A DNA stretch of 64,000 nt from CAYQNU01 sp964419055. GTDB taxonomy: Bacteria; Bacteroidota; Bacteroidia; Flavobacteriales_D; Parvicellaceae. The notes under the pieces were generated by a model, which was not told where the DNA came from, made no database searches, and was given only the letters and a program-made list of their open reading frames with translations. The translations under genes were made by a program, and so were the position numbers. Shown in pieces: positions 27,860 through 35,914 of this stretch (position 1 is the stretch's first letter; every line of letters begins with the position of its first letter). Location: NCBI GenBank assembly GCA_964419055.1, contig CAYQNU010000013.1, positions 54,776 through 118,775 on the forward strand, written 5' to 3'.

Positions 27860-28912
27860 ATGAAAAATAATTACAAAGATAATTACATTCTCGGGATAGA
27901 ATCAAGTTGTGATGATACTTCTGTGGCTGTTATCAAAAATGATACTATTTTATCCAATTTTGTGGCCAATCAAAAAATACATGAATTGTATGGCGGTGTA
28001 GTGCCCGAATTAGCATCAAGAGCACATCTTCAAAATATTATTCCAGTAGTGGACAGTGCACTAAAAAAAGCGGGTATTACAAAAAACCAATTATCGGCTA
28101 TTGCTTTTACAAGAGGGCCAGGATTGTTGGGTTCTTTGCTTGTTGGGACTAGTTTTGCCAAAGCCTTGTCTATGAGTTTAGACATACCAATGATTGAAGT
28201 AAATCATATGAGAGGTCATATTTTAGCTCATTTTATTCAAGAATCAGAAAACCCAGCCGAACGCAAAGATGTTCCTTCTTTTCCTTTTATTTGTTTAACC
28301 GTTTCGGGGGGTCACACTCAATTGGTTTTAGTTAAAAGTTTTGATGTTTTTGAAATAATTGGCCAAACCAAAGATGATGCGGCTGGAGAAGCTTTTGATA
28401 AGGCGGCTAAATTATTAAATTTGCCCTATCCTGGTGGTCCTTTGGTTGATAAATATGCACAATTGGGTGACGCTTCAAAATTTGAATTTACTTTCCCTCA
28501 AATAGAAGAATACAATTATAGTTTTAGTGGATTGAAAACACAATTTATGTACTTTTTAGAAAAAAATAAAAAGGTCAACCCTAATTTTGTGGATGAAAAC
28601 CTAAATGATATTTGCGCTTCCTATCAAAAACACATCATTACTTATTTGTTCAAAAATTTGATAAAAGCAGCCGAAAAATATAAGGTGAAAGATATCGCTA
28701 TTGCAGGCGGAGTATCGGCTAACAGTGAATTAAGAGCACGATTAATTCAAACAGGAATAGATAAAAAATGGAATACATACATTCCTAAATTTGAATATTG
28801 TACCGACAATGCTGCGATGATTGCCATCACCGGATATTACAAATTCCTCAATAGTGAATTTTGTGGTCAAGACGTTGCTCCATTGTCACGATATGCAATA
28901 GATTCATTATAA
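27860..28912 (+). CDS. tsaD: tRNA N6-adenosine threonylcarbamoyltransferase
   Basis: 350 residues. Kae1/TsaD motifs: GIESSCDDTSVAV (N-terminal), VPELASRAH, EVNHMRGHILAH (the HxxxH-type iron site), LTVSGGHTQLVL, GEAFDKAAKLL and IAGGVSANSELR, with DNAAMIAI near the end. It transfers the threonylcarbamoyl group to A37 of tRNAs that read ANN codons, together with TsaB/TsaE/TsaC, which are not in this window. Divergent from tamB with only 8 bp between the start codons, so each promoter must lie inside the other gene or the two use leaderless starts. Confidence 0.95.
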   Translation: MKNNYKDNYILGIESSCDDTSVAVIKNDTILSNFVANQKIHELYGGVVPELASRAHLQNIIPVVDSALKKAGITKNQLSAIAFTRGPGLLGSLLVGTSFAKALSMSLDIPMIEVNHMRGHILAHFIQESENPAERKDVPSFPFICLTVSGGHTQLVLVKSFDVFEIIGQTKDDAAGEAFDKAAKLLNLPYPGGPLVDKYAQLGDASKFEFTFPQIEEYNYSFSGLKTQFMYFLEKNKKVNPNFVDENLNDICASYQKHIITYLFKNLIKAAEKYKVKDIAIAGGVSANSELRARLIQTGIDKKWNTYIPKFEYCTDNAAMIAITGYYKFLNSEFCGQDVAPLSRYAIDSL

Positions 28913-28916
28913 ACAA

Positions 28917-28947
28917 TTTGAAAATTGATGAAATTAACTTACTTTTG
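28917..28947 (+). promoter_or_regulatory. Promoter of the secreted LTD/Calx-beta protein gene
   Basis: TTTG at 28917-28920, a 19-bp spacer, and TACTTTTG at 28940-28947 match the full -33/-7 consensus. The ATG follows 20 bp later. It starts 5 bp after the tsaD stop. Confidence 0.7.
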
Positions 28948-28967
28948 TACTATTAAATAGATCTATT

Positions 28968-31631
28968 ATGAATAAAAAAATACTTACATCACTTTTGGTA
29001 GCTTTTTCATGTGCGATTGTATCTATGATAACTACCGCTCAAACGACCATAAATTTTGATGATGATACTAAATGGATTGCTGGATCAGTTGCTTTAGGAA
29101 GTTATGCTGTTGATCATACCTATACTGATGGTGTTTTCAGTGCCACTGGTGGACCTTCTTTGCGATCTGGAACTACGGCTCAAGATGGATTTCCATCTGC
29201 TAATGGTACTTATTCTTGGAGAGTTCAAAATTTAGCTACTTCTTTTTGGACAGCCAATATTGCTTCAGGAGGTGTAAGCACCTTTAGTTTAGCAATTAGA
29301 AGATGGGATGCCTCACCAACACCCGATTTTACTATTGAATATTCTATTGATTTGGGTTCTACATGGGATTCAGTAACTGTTGTAAATAATACAACATTAA
29401 ACAATTCAAGCGATTGGACTACCTATTCGGGAACAATCAACAGTTCTAATGCAGATATTAAAATTAGAGTCATAGCTAATGGCCCTACTGAACGTATAAT
29501 GATTGATGATTTTTATTGGGAGCCATTTGGTGCTCCAGCCGCACCGACCATTTCTTTTGATAATGCCACCTCAACCGTTAGTGAAAGTGCTGGAACTCTA
29601 ACCATGAATGTAAACTTAACGAATTTTGATGCAAATGCTGTTGATGTTAACGTGGCACTTATGGGAGGAACTGCCATAAATGGAATTGATTTTAACTTTT
29701 CACCTATCACATTAACTTTTCCGGGAGGAGCTAATTCAACCCAAACTTTTACTGTTGATATTCTAGAAGATGTAGATTTTGAACCGACAGAAACCATTGT
29801 ATTATCATTAATGAATCCTACAAATGGGGCTGTTTTAGGTACGGTTTCATCCAAAACAATTTCCATTTCAGACAATGATATTCCAGCGATTACAGCATGT
29901 TCTGAGTTGTTCTTTTCTGAGTATATCGAAGGGTCAAGTAACAACAAAGCGGTGGAGATTTACAATCCTTCTACTTCAGCTATTACACTTTCAAATTATG
30001 AAGTACGATTGTATTCAAATGGTAGTCCAACGGTGAGCTCTACTTTGGTCTTAACAGGCACATTGAATCCAGGTGAAACCTATGTTATAGCCAATTCTCA
30101 AGCAAATGCTGCCATTTTAGCTAAGGCTAATATTACTTCCGGAGTAATGTCTTTTACAGGGAATGATGCTTTAGAACTTTACAATACAGCCAATTCACAA
30201 ACGGTTGACATTATTGGTGAAATTGGTGTGGATCCTACTGCCACGGGGTGGTCTGTAGGTACGGGCTTTACGGCTAATACTACAATAAGAAGAAAATCAA
30301 CGGTTAATTTAGGCTCAACTGTTTGGCTTGGTTCGGGTAATATGGAATGGGATGTGTATGGCCTAGATACCTTTGATGGACTAAAGTTGCACGAAAATAC
30401 CACCTGTGGTTCAGCTATTCCTGTTGTAGCTGGAGTTAATTCACCCGCTGCTCCAGTATGTGTGGGTGCTTTAATAACTTTTGGAGCGAATGCTTATGGT
30501 GGTGTTGCTCCTTACACATATAATTGGGATTTTGGAAACGGAAATTCAGAAACTACTTCTTTAGTTGTGGCCACCTATGCCTATTCTGCTTCGGGAACTT
30601 ATAACGGAACATTAACTGTTGTTGATGCCAACTCGCAGCAGTCAGTAGTTAATTTTACCGTGGTCATTGCAACTCCTCCAACGCCCGGATTTACAGTTGA
30701 TATCGTATTGTGTTCTGCTTTGGCAGATGTTACGAGCACCGCCATTGGAAATACACTTGTGTATAATTATACTTCTTCGCCTAATTTAACGATTGTTAGC
30801 CAAGATGTTTCTACAGGTGCTGCCTCTATTTCGGGCACTGCAGGTAGTCACACACTTACTCAATTAGTAACAGATGCAGATGGTTGCACTACAACAGAAA
30901 CACAAAACGTAACAATAACCTTGGCTGAGGACGCCACATTTACAACCGTTCAAAACGTTTGTCAAGGCGAAACAGTAACATTAACAGCCAACAATACGTT
31001 GGGAAGTTGGTCAGGATCAGGTGTTACCGATAATGGAGATGGAACAGGGTTATTTACTTCTGGAGTATTGGCTGGACCAATAGACATTACCTATTCTATT
31101 ATTGGTATTTGCGGAAGTTCTTCAACTGAACAAATTGATGTGTTGGAAACACCTGCAGCTAACTTTACATTTACTGGAACCAATGAAATAACTTTCTCCA
31201 ATACCAGTCTTAATATGGTTTTTCCAAGTGCTATTAATTGGAACTTTGGTGATGGAAATCAAGAAACTTCGTTTATTGATCCAATCCACGAATATACCGC
31301 TAATGGAACGTATACTGTTTGTCTTGAAGTAGTAAATGGTAATGGATGTACCGATGAAATATGTAAAACAGTTACAGTAATTGGAGTAGGAATTAAAGAA
31401 ACCAACGCCACTTCCTTTGAAATTTTCCCTAACCCTTCAAATGGAGTATTTACTGTAAATTATAATGGTCAAGCTACTGTAACCATTACTAATGTAATAG
31501 GAAAAACTATTTCAAGAAGTGCCCTTTCAAATACATCCACAATTGATTTGACTGAAATGCCATCGGGCACCTATTTTGTAACGGTTCAAGGAGAGAACTT
31601 CTCAAAAACGAAAAAGGTAATTATCGAATAA
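28968..31631 (+). CDS. T9SS-secreted LTD/Calx-beta/PKD protein
   Basis: 887 residues. A signal peptide to about 25; a lectin-like beta region (residues 25-190, including STFSLAIRRWDASPTPDF); a Calx-beta-like domain (PTISFDNATSTVSESAG ... IVLSLMNPTN); a lamin-tail domain (ELFFSEYIEGSSNNKAVEIY); PKD domains (YNWDFGNGN; INWNFGDGNQETSF) and repeat-like beta regions; and a C-terminal T9SS tail (FEIFPNPSNGVFTV ... MPSGTYFVTVQGE, ending KKVIIE). It is likely a surface adhesin or matrix protein. No catalytic motif was seen. Monocistronic, with its own promoter and terminator. Confidence 0.9.
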   Translation: MNKKILTSLLVAFSCAIVSMITTAQTTINFDDDTKWIAGSVALGSYAVDHTYTDGVFSATGGPSLRSGTTAQDGFPSANGTYSWRVQNLATSFWTANIASGGVSTFSLAIRRWDASPTPDFTIEYSIDLGSTWDSVTVVNNTTLNNSSDWTTYSGTINSSNADIKIRVIANGPTERIMIDDFYWEPFGAPAAPTISFDNATSTVSESAGTLTMNVNLTNFDANAVDVNVALMGGTAINGIDFNFSPITLTFPGGANSTQTFTVDILEDVDFEPTETIVLSLMNPTNGAVLGTVSSKTISISDNDIPAITACSELFFSEYIEGSSNNKAVEIYNPSTSAITLSNYEVRLYSNGSPTVSSTLVLTGTLNPGETYVIANSQANAAILAKANITSGVMSFTGNDALELYNTANSQTVDIIGEIGVDPTATGWSVGTGFTANTTIRRKSTVNLGSTVWLGSGNMEWDVYGLDTFDGLKLHENTTCGSAIPVVAGVNSPAAPVCVGALITFGANAYGGVAPYTYNWDFGNGNSETTSLVVATYAYSASGTYNGTLTVVDANSQQSVVNFTVVIATPPTPGFTVDIVLCSALADVTSTAIGNTLVYNYTSSPNLTIVSQDVSTGAASISGTAGSHTLTQLVTDADGCTTTETQNVTITLAEDATFTTVQNVCQGETVTLTANNTLGSWSGSGVTDNGDGTGLFTSGVLAGPIDITYSIIGICGSSSTEQIDVLETPAANFTFTGTNEITFSNTSLNMVFPSAINWNFGDGNQETSFIDPIHEYTANGTYTVCLEVVNGNGCTDEICKTVTVIGVGIKETNATSFEIFPNPSNGVFTVNYNGQATVTITNVIGKTISRSALSNTSTIDLTEMPSGTYFVTVQGENFSKTKKVIIE

Positions 31632-31657
31632 ATTAAGCATTAATCCTGCGATAAATT

Positions 31658-31692
31658 AAAAGGTCTTAAAAATTATTTTTAAGACCTTTTTG
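31658..31692 (+). terminator. Rho-independent terminator, bidirectional
   Basis: A perfect 15-bp stem with arms 31658-31672 and 31676-31690 and loop TTA; A-rich before and T-rich after. It can serve both the gene ending at 31631 and the minus-strand ATPase ending at 31736. Confidence 0.85.
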
Positions 31693-31735
31693 TTTGAATA
31701 TGCTTAACCTATTTTATCCATTAAAAAGGTTTAGT

Positions 31736-32887
31736 TCAACAATTTTGCCATCCACAAATAGAATAATGTGTTCGATTTTGCGAAGATGTACCTGCATAAA
31801 TCAAGGTGCTATTAGTTACTAAATTTTGTGCTAATGATTTAAAATAATCCAATCCTTCGAATAATTTTGTTGTAATTGTTTCAGTAGCTTTTAACTCAAA
31901 TACATCAAATGAATCGGTTTGTTCAATAATTAAATCTACCTCTTTACCTTGCGAATCCCTCCAAAACCAGTGGTCCTGCAACAAGTATTGATGATTATTT
32001 TGTTTAGCTTTTTCGGCAATGATTAAATTCTCAAACAAAGCCCCTTTTGTGTTACTGAGTTTTAATTTAGAAGGATCACTTATTTTTAATAAAAAAGCCA
32101 ATAATCCCGTATCATAAAAATAGAGTTTGGGACTTTTGATTACTCGTTTACTAAAGTTGTTATGATAGGGCTGTAAAAGAAAAATAACATAACTACTTTC
32201 CAATACCGACAACCAAGCTTTGGCAGTAGGCTGAGTGATTCCACATTCATTTGCCAACGCGTTTAAATTGAGTAACTGCCCCGCTCTAGTAGCACATAAC
32301 GAAAGGAAAATTCTAAATTGTCTAATATCTCTTACATTGAGCAGCTCCGTTACATCACGTTCCAAATACGTTTGAACATAGTTGGCGTAATAAATCTTGG
32401 AAGGAATGTCCCTATCATACAACGCTGGATAAGTGCCTCTGATGATTAATTGGACGTAATCATCTGTCAATGCTCCCATGTTTTTTAACTCATTAAAATC
32501 AAAAGGTAGTAATTTGAATAAAATTACACGACCTGCCAAACTCTGAGTAATATTGTGCAATAACTGAAAATTTTGAGAACCAGACAATATAAACTGACCC
32601 ATTATACCTGATTCATCTACTATATGTTGAATGTAAGAGAATAAGTGGGGCGTACGTTGGACTTCGTCTAAGATTACTTTGGTGGGGTATTCTTTAAAAA
32701 AACCATTTGGATCCGATTCTGCAAATTGACGAGTGTCTGGATTTTCTAAACTCAAATAAATGTAATCAGGAAACATCGCTTTTAATAAAGTTGTTTTACC
32801 CGACTGTCGAGGACCAGTAAGTGCTAAGATAGGATACTTATCCTTAAACTGTAGCATTTGCTTATGAATGGTTCGGCTAGATATCAT
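31736..32887 (-). CDS. AAA_14/DUF4143 family ATPase, copy 2
   Basis: 383 residues. P-loop GPRQSGKTTLL near 24, Walker B-like VILDEVQRTPHLFSYIQ near 70, sensor region FILSGSQNFQLL, then the DUF4143 part: LAGRVILFKLLPFDFNEL, SLCATRAGQLLNLNALANECG, SVLESSYVIFLLQPY, KLYFYDTGLLAFLL, and a nuclease-like end KEVDLIIEQTDSFDVFELK. It is related to copy 1 at 15081 but clearly diverged, so the pair is not a recent duplicate. Promoter-overlapping 18-bp repeats precede it. The cellular function of the family is unknown; some members are cut from or carried with mobile elements. Confidence 0.88.
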   Translation of the reverse strand: MISSRTIHKQMLQFKDKYPILALTGPRQSGKTTLLKAMFPDYIYLSLENPDTRQFAESDPNGFFKEYPTKVILDEVQRTPHLFSYIQHIVDESGIMGQFILSGSQNFQLLHNITQSLAGRVILFKLLPFDFNELKNMGALTDDYVQLIIRGTYPALYDRDIPSKIYYANYVQTYLERDVTELLNVRDIRQFRIFLSLCATRAGQLLNLNALANECGITQPTAKAWLSVLESSYVIFLLQPYHNNFSKRVIKSPKLYFYDTGLLAFLLKISDPSKLKLSNTKGALFENLIIAEKAKQNNHQYLLQDHWFWRDSQGKEVDLIIEQTDSFDVFELKATETITTKLFEGLDYFKSLAQNLVTNSTLIYAGTSSQNRTHYSICGWQNC

Positions 32888-32907
32888 ATATTTAATAGTT
32901 TATGATG

Positions 32908-32937
32908 CAAAAGTATTACTTTATTTTGAAAATACAA
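32908..32937 (-). promoter_or_regulatory. Promoter of the second AAA_14/DUF4143 gene
   Basis: On the minus strand a -33 TTG (32935-32937), a 19-bp spacer and a -7 TACTTTTG (32908-32915) match the consensus. The ATG is 20 nt further. Repeat copy A lies over the spacer and -33. Confidence 0.6.
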
Positions 32938-32981
32938 GCAATTTATTTTGAAATTGCAAGAGTTTTATTTTGAATATACAA
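32920..32981 (-). repeat. Three 18-bp direct repeats at 22-bp period
   Basis: On the minus strand the 18-bp unit TTGTATTTTCAAAATAAA occurs three times with small changes (TTGTATATTC..., TTGCAATTTC...). Positions: 32920-32937, 32942-32959 and 32964-32981, exactly 22 bp apart (two helical turns). This resembles an operator array for a DNA-binding protein. Confidence 0.8.
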
Positions 32982-33140
32982 ATTATTATGATAGGTTAGG
33001 TTTATAACAACCTGCGTTCGGAAAAAAGTTGAGTTTGTTGTCTAAAGATAAAGCCCTATTTAGCTTTTTTAGTTAGGTCTTCTGCATCAATTAAAATAGT
33101 GATTGGCTGCGCCCATCCCTAAAGGCTCCGAATTCCGAAT

Positions 33141-33254
33141 AAAAAGTTCACATTACTGCGTAATGTTACTTTTTCATTTATCTATGCAATTTCGAGCAAG
33201 CTCGATTGCACAGATAAATGAAAAAGTCCAACACCTTTCGGTGTTGGACTTTTT
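33141..33254 (-). terminator. Cluster of three hairpins, tandem terminator below tRNA-Arg
   Basis: On the minus strand just after tRNA-Arg: a perfect 15-bp stem AAAAAGTCCAACACC (33221-33235) with GGTGTTGGACTTTTT (33240-33254) acts as a strong terminator. Next is a long imperfect palindrome (33168-33197 with 33200-33227), and then a shorter one (33141-33175, core CATTAC...GTAATG). Neighbouring stems share their ACTTTTT/AAAAAGT flanks, so adjacent hairpins can be mutually exclusive. The open frame across this region and the tRNA is spurious. Confidence 0.7.
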
Positions 33255-33262
33255 ATTCTTAG

Positions 33263-33336
33263 TGACCCCGGAGGGATTCAAACCCCCAACCCTCAGAGCC
33301 GAAATCTGATGCGCTATTCAATTGCGCCACGGAGCC
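33263..33336 (-). tRNA. tRNA-Arg (anticodon TCG)
   Basis: On the minus strand a 74-nt cloverleaf: acceptor GGCTCCG pairs with CGGGGTC; D arm GCGC...GCGC; anticodon stem TCAGA/TCTGA with loop TTTCGGC (anticodon TCG, reads CGN, Arg); T arm GGGGG TTTGAAT CCCTC. CCA is not encoded, which is normal in this phylum. Followed by the strong hairpin terminator. The wobble pairs in the acceptor are tolerable. Confidence 0.95.
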
Positions 33337-33475
33337 AGTATGTATTGGGCATTTTATTTTAACGGACAAAATTAAAGCGTTAAACTAAAATCTAGGGCAA
33401 AAATAGTCATTCCCTCAATATTTTTTCAATAATTGTACTACAATAATTTCAAAATTATTTAGTTTGCAGTCTCAT

Positions 33476-35803
33476 ATGAAATTTTCAATCATTACTTTTC
33501 TTTTCTTAGGCATATTTTCTGCCTACTATGCCCAAGATTTTGGTGTTGGTATGTGGAAAGAACATCTTCCTTATTCAAACGTAATAAATGTTGTAAAAGC
33601 CAATTCCAAAGCATATGCTGCTACGCCATTTGGTCTGTATTTTTTTGACCAAGAAGACAATAGTTTGACACGATTAAATAAAATTAATGGGTTAAACGAT
33701 TTTCAAATCAGTTCAATGGGGTTTAATAGCAATCAACAATCAATTATTGTGGGTTATGAGAATGGCAACATTGACTTAATTGATGGAGAGGAAATCTACA
33801 ATTTAAATGCAATTGTACAAGCAAACCTCTTCGGGTCAAAAAGAATTAATAACATTCATAGTGATGGTAATTTAACGTATTTGGCCTGCGGTTTTGGTAT
33901 AGTTGTTCTTGATATTGGCCGCAAAGAAGTCAAAGACACTTATATATTTGGACCCAATGGAAACACAATCAATGTAAACGATGTGACCACCACCAATACT
34001 AAGATAATGGCGACCACTTCAAATGGAATTTACACGGCCAATAAAAATGGAAATTTTTTATCCGATTATACACAGTGGACCAAGGTCAACCAAATATTCA
34101 ATAACAATTCGGAATTTTCAACCATTCATTTCCAAAACAATTCCATTTGGACCGTTCTAAAAATAGAGGATTATGCTAATGATTCACTTTTTATTTACGA
34201 TGAAAATTTTAATGTTATTCAAAAATATTTTAATGATGATTATTTCTCAATTGAGCCAAAAGGAGCCGATGTTTTAGTAGCAAAAAATGTGAATGTTAGT
34301 GTTTATTCACCTACTTTTACAGAACTCGAAACTATTTATACCTATGGAGGAACCAATACTGTATCGCCCAATCAATGTATTTGGGATGGAACTAACTATT
34401 GGATTGCAGACCGTTTTTATGGTTTAAATAAATCGAACAATAATTGGGTTACTCAAAATTATTCCATAGTTGGACCTCACACAAACAATTGTTTCCGACT
34501 AGCAAGCAATAAGAATTTACTATGGGTGACCTCAGGTTCTGTTGATGGTTCGGGATGGAATAATACCTATAATTCAAATGGACTGGCTTCATACGATGAA
34601 AAAAATTGGAAACGTTATGATCGAAATTCTTACCCAGTTTTGGCAGGTGACTCTGTATATGATTTTACGCACGTAGCCATCAATCCGAAAAATGAAAATC
34701 ATATTTTTGCTTCGACTTTTACAAAAGGTGTTTTTGAATTTAAAGACGGAAATTACGTTGCCAATTACAGTTATTACAATTCTTCGCTTCAGGTGAGTTT
34801 GGTACATGGTAATAATCAAGTAAAAGTAGGCGCTAGTGTTTTTGACAAAAATGAAAATATTTGGATTATAAATTCGTATTGTAATAACCCGTTGACCTTA
34901 ATTACCAAATCGGGTCAAAGTCAGAGTTTTAATTGTGGCTCGGCTGCTAACAATACTTTATTAACAGATATAATTTATATAGAGAATTCAGGACATCTAT
35001 GGATATCCGTTAGAGGTAAAGGCATCATTGTTTATGATTTTAATGATACCCCCGAAGACCCAACCGATGATCAATTTGTTTTGTTAGATGGAAACGAAGG
35101 TAGTGGCAATCTCCCTTCTGTCATTGTAAACGCAATGATAGAAGATCTTGAGGGAGAAATCTGGGTCGGGACTGAAAAAGGTCCAGCTGTTTTTTACAAT
35201 TCGAATTCCGTTTTTCAATCTGGATCGAATTACGATGCTCAAAAGGTATTACTAGAACAAGATGGCTCATTTAATTACTTGTTGGAAGAACAAAATATTA
35301 CAAGTATTGTAGTTGACGGTGCCAATAGAAAATGGTTCGGTACATCAGGCGGAGGTATTTTTTTGATGTCGGCTGATGGAACCAATCAAATTTCGAGTTT
35401 CAATGTTACTAACAGTCCTATTTTTTCTAATTCCGTAATTTCAATGGCTATGAACCAACAAAATGGTGAACTGTTTGTCGGTACTGATAGAGGCATTATT
35501 GGATACAAGGGAACAGCTACCGAAGGCGAACTATCTTATAATGATATATACGCATTTCCTAATCCTGTTCGTCCAGAATTTCATGGTCCCATAGCCATTC
35601 GAGGATTGACAGAAAACAGTGATGTGAAAATTACCGATGCAGGGGGCAATTTGGTTTATAAAGGCGTATCAAATGGCGGCCAAGCCATATGGAATGGTAA
35701 AAATCTAGTTGGTGAACGTGTAGCAACAGGCGTATATTATGTTTTTGTTGTAAGTGAAGATGGGAGTTTAAAAGGCAAAACAAAAATACTGTTCATCAAT
35801 TGA
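33476..35803 (+). CDS. porZ: T9SS component PorZ-like (beta-propeller, FlgD-type tail)
   Basis: 775 residues from the ATG at 33476; an earlier TTG at 33464 is less likely. Signal peptide MKFSIITFLFLGIFSAYYAQ. The sequence GVGMWKEHLPYSNVINVVKA is typical of PorZ, followed by two seven-bladed-propeller-like regions (WIADRFYGLNK; HIFASTFTKGVFEF; WISVRGKGIIVYDF; WVGTEKGPAVFY; WFGTSGGGIFLM), then a C-terminal domain (AFPNPVRPEFHGPIAI ... ATGVYYVFVVSEDG). PorZ belongs to the T9SS attachment complex at the cell surface and is needed for cargo anchoring. It fits the T9SS cargo genes in this window. The other complex members are not here. Confidence 0.88.
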   Translation: MKFSIITFLFLGIFSAYYAQDFGVGMWKEHLPYSNVINVVKANSKAYAATPFGLYFFDQEDNSLTRLNKINGLNDFQISSMGFNSNQQSIIVGYENGNIDLIDGEEIYNLNAIVQANLFGSKRINNIHSDGNLTYLACGFGIVVLDIGRKEVKDTYIFGPNGNTINVNDVTTTNTKIMATTSNGIYTANKNGNFLSDYTQWTKVNQIFNNNSEFSTIHFQNNSIWTVLKIEDYANDSLFIYDENFNVIQKYFNDDYFSIEPKGADVLVAKNVNVSVYSPTFTELETIYTYGGTNTVSPNQCIWDGTNYWIADRFYGLNKSNNNWVTQNYSIVGPHTNNCFRLASNKNLLWVTSGSVDGSGWNNTYNSNGLASYDEKNWKRYDRNSYPVLAGDSVYDFTHVAINPKNENHIFASTFTKGVFEFKDGNYVANYSYYNSSLQVSLVHGNNQVKVGASVFDKNENIWIINSYCNNPLTLITKSGQSQSFNCGSAANNTLLTDIIYIENSGHLWISVRGKGIIVYDFNDTPEDPTDDQFVLLDGNEGSGNLPSVIVNAMIEDLEGEIWVGTEKGPAVFYNSNSVFQSGSNYDAQKVLLEQDGSFNYLLEEQNITSIVVDGANRKWFGTSGGGIFLMSADGTNQISSFNVTNSPIFSNSVISMAMNQQNGELFVGTDRGIIGYKGTATEGELSYNDIYAFPNPVRPEFHGPIAIRGLTENSDVKITDAGGNLVYKGVSNGGQAIWNGKNLVGERVATGVYYVFVVSEDGSLKGKTKILFIN

Positions 35804-35914
35804 TTAAACATCTTTTTGAATATACAAACGGACTTTGATTTTTTTATCAAATTTGGCTTCTTATTGAAAAAAGGTTACTTTCGTAATGTGTAATCTAGCG
35901 GTGTGAAAATTTTG

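Noticed and set aside
28968..31631. Nuclease function for the LTD-domain protein
   Set aside because: Lamin-tail domains accompany secreted nucleases in some proteins, but no nuclease motif is present here; the rest is adhesive-type beta domains.
33103..33309. A 68-codon open frame over the region before porZ
   Set aside because: It runs antisense through the tRNA-Arg gene and through the hairpins; its product has no signal or domain. It is an accident of the repeat sequence.
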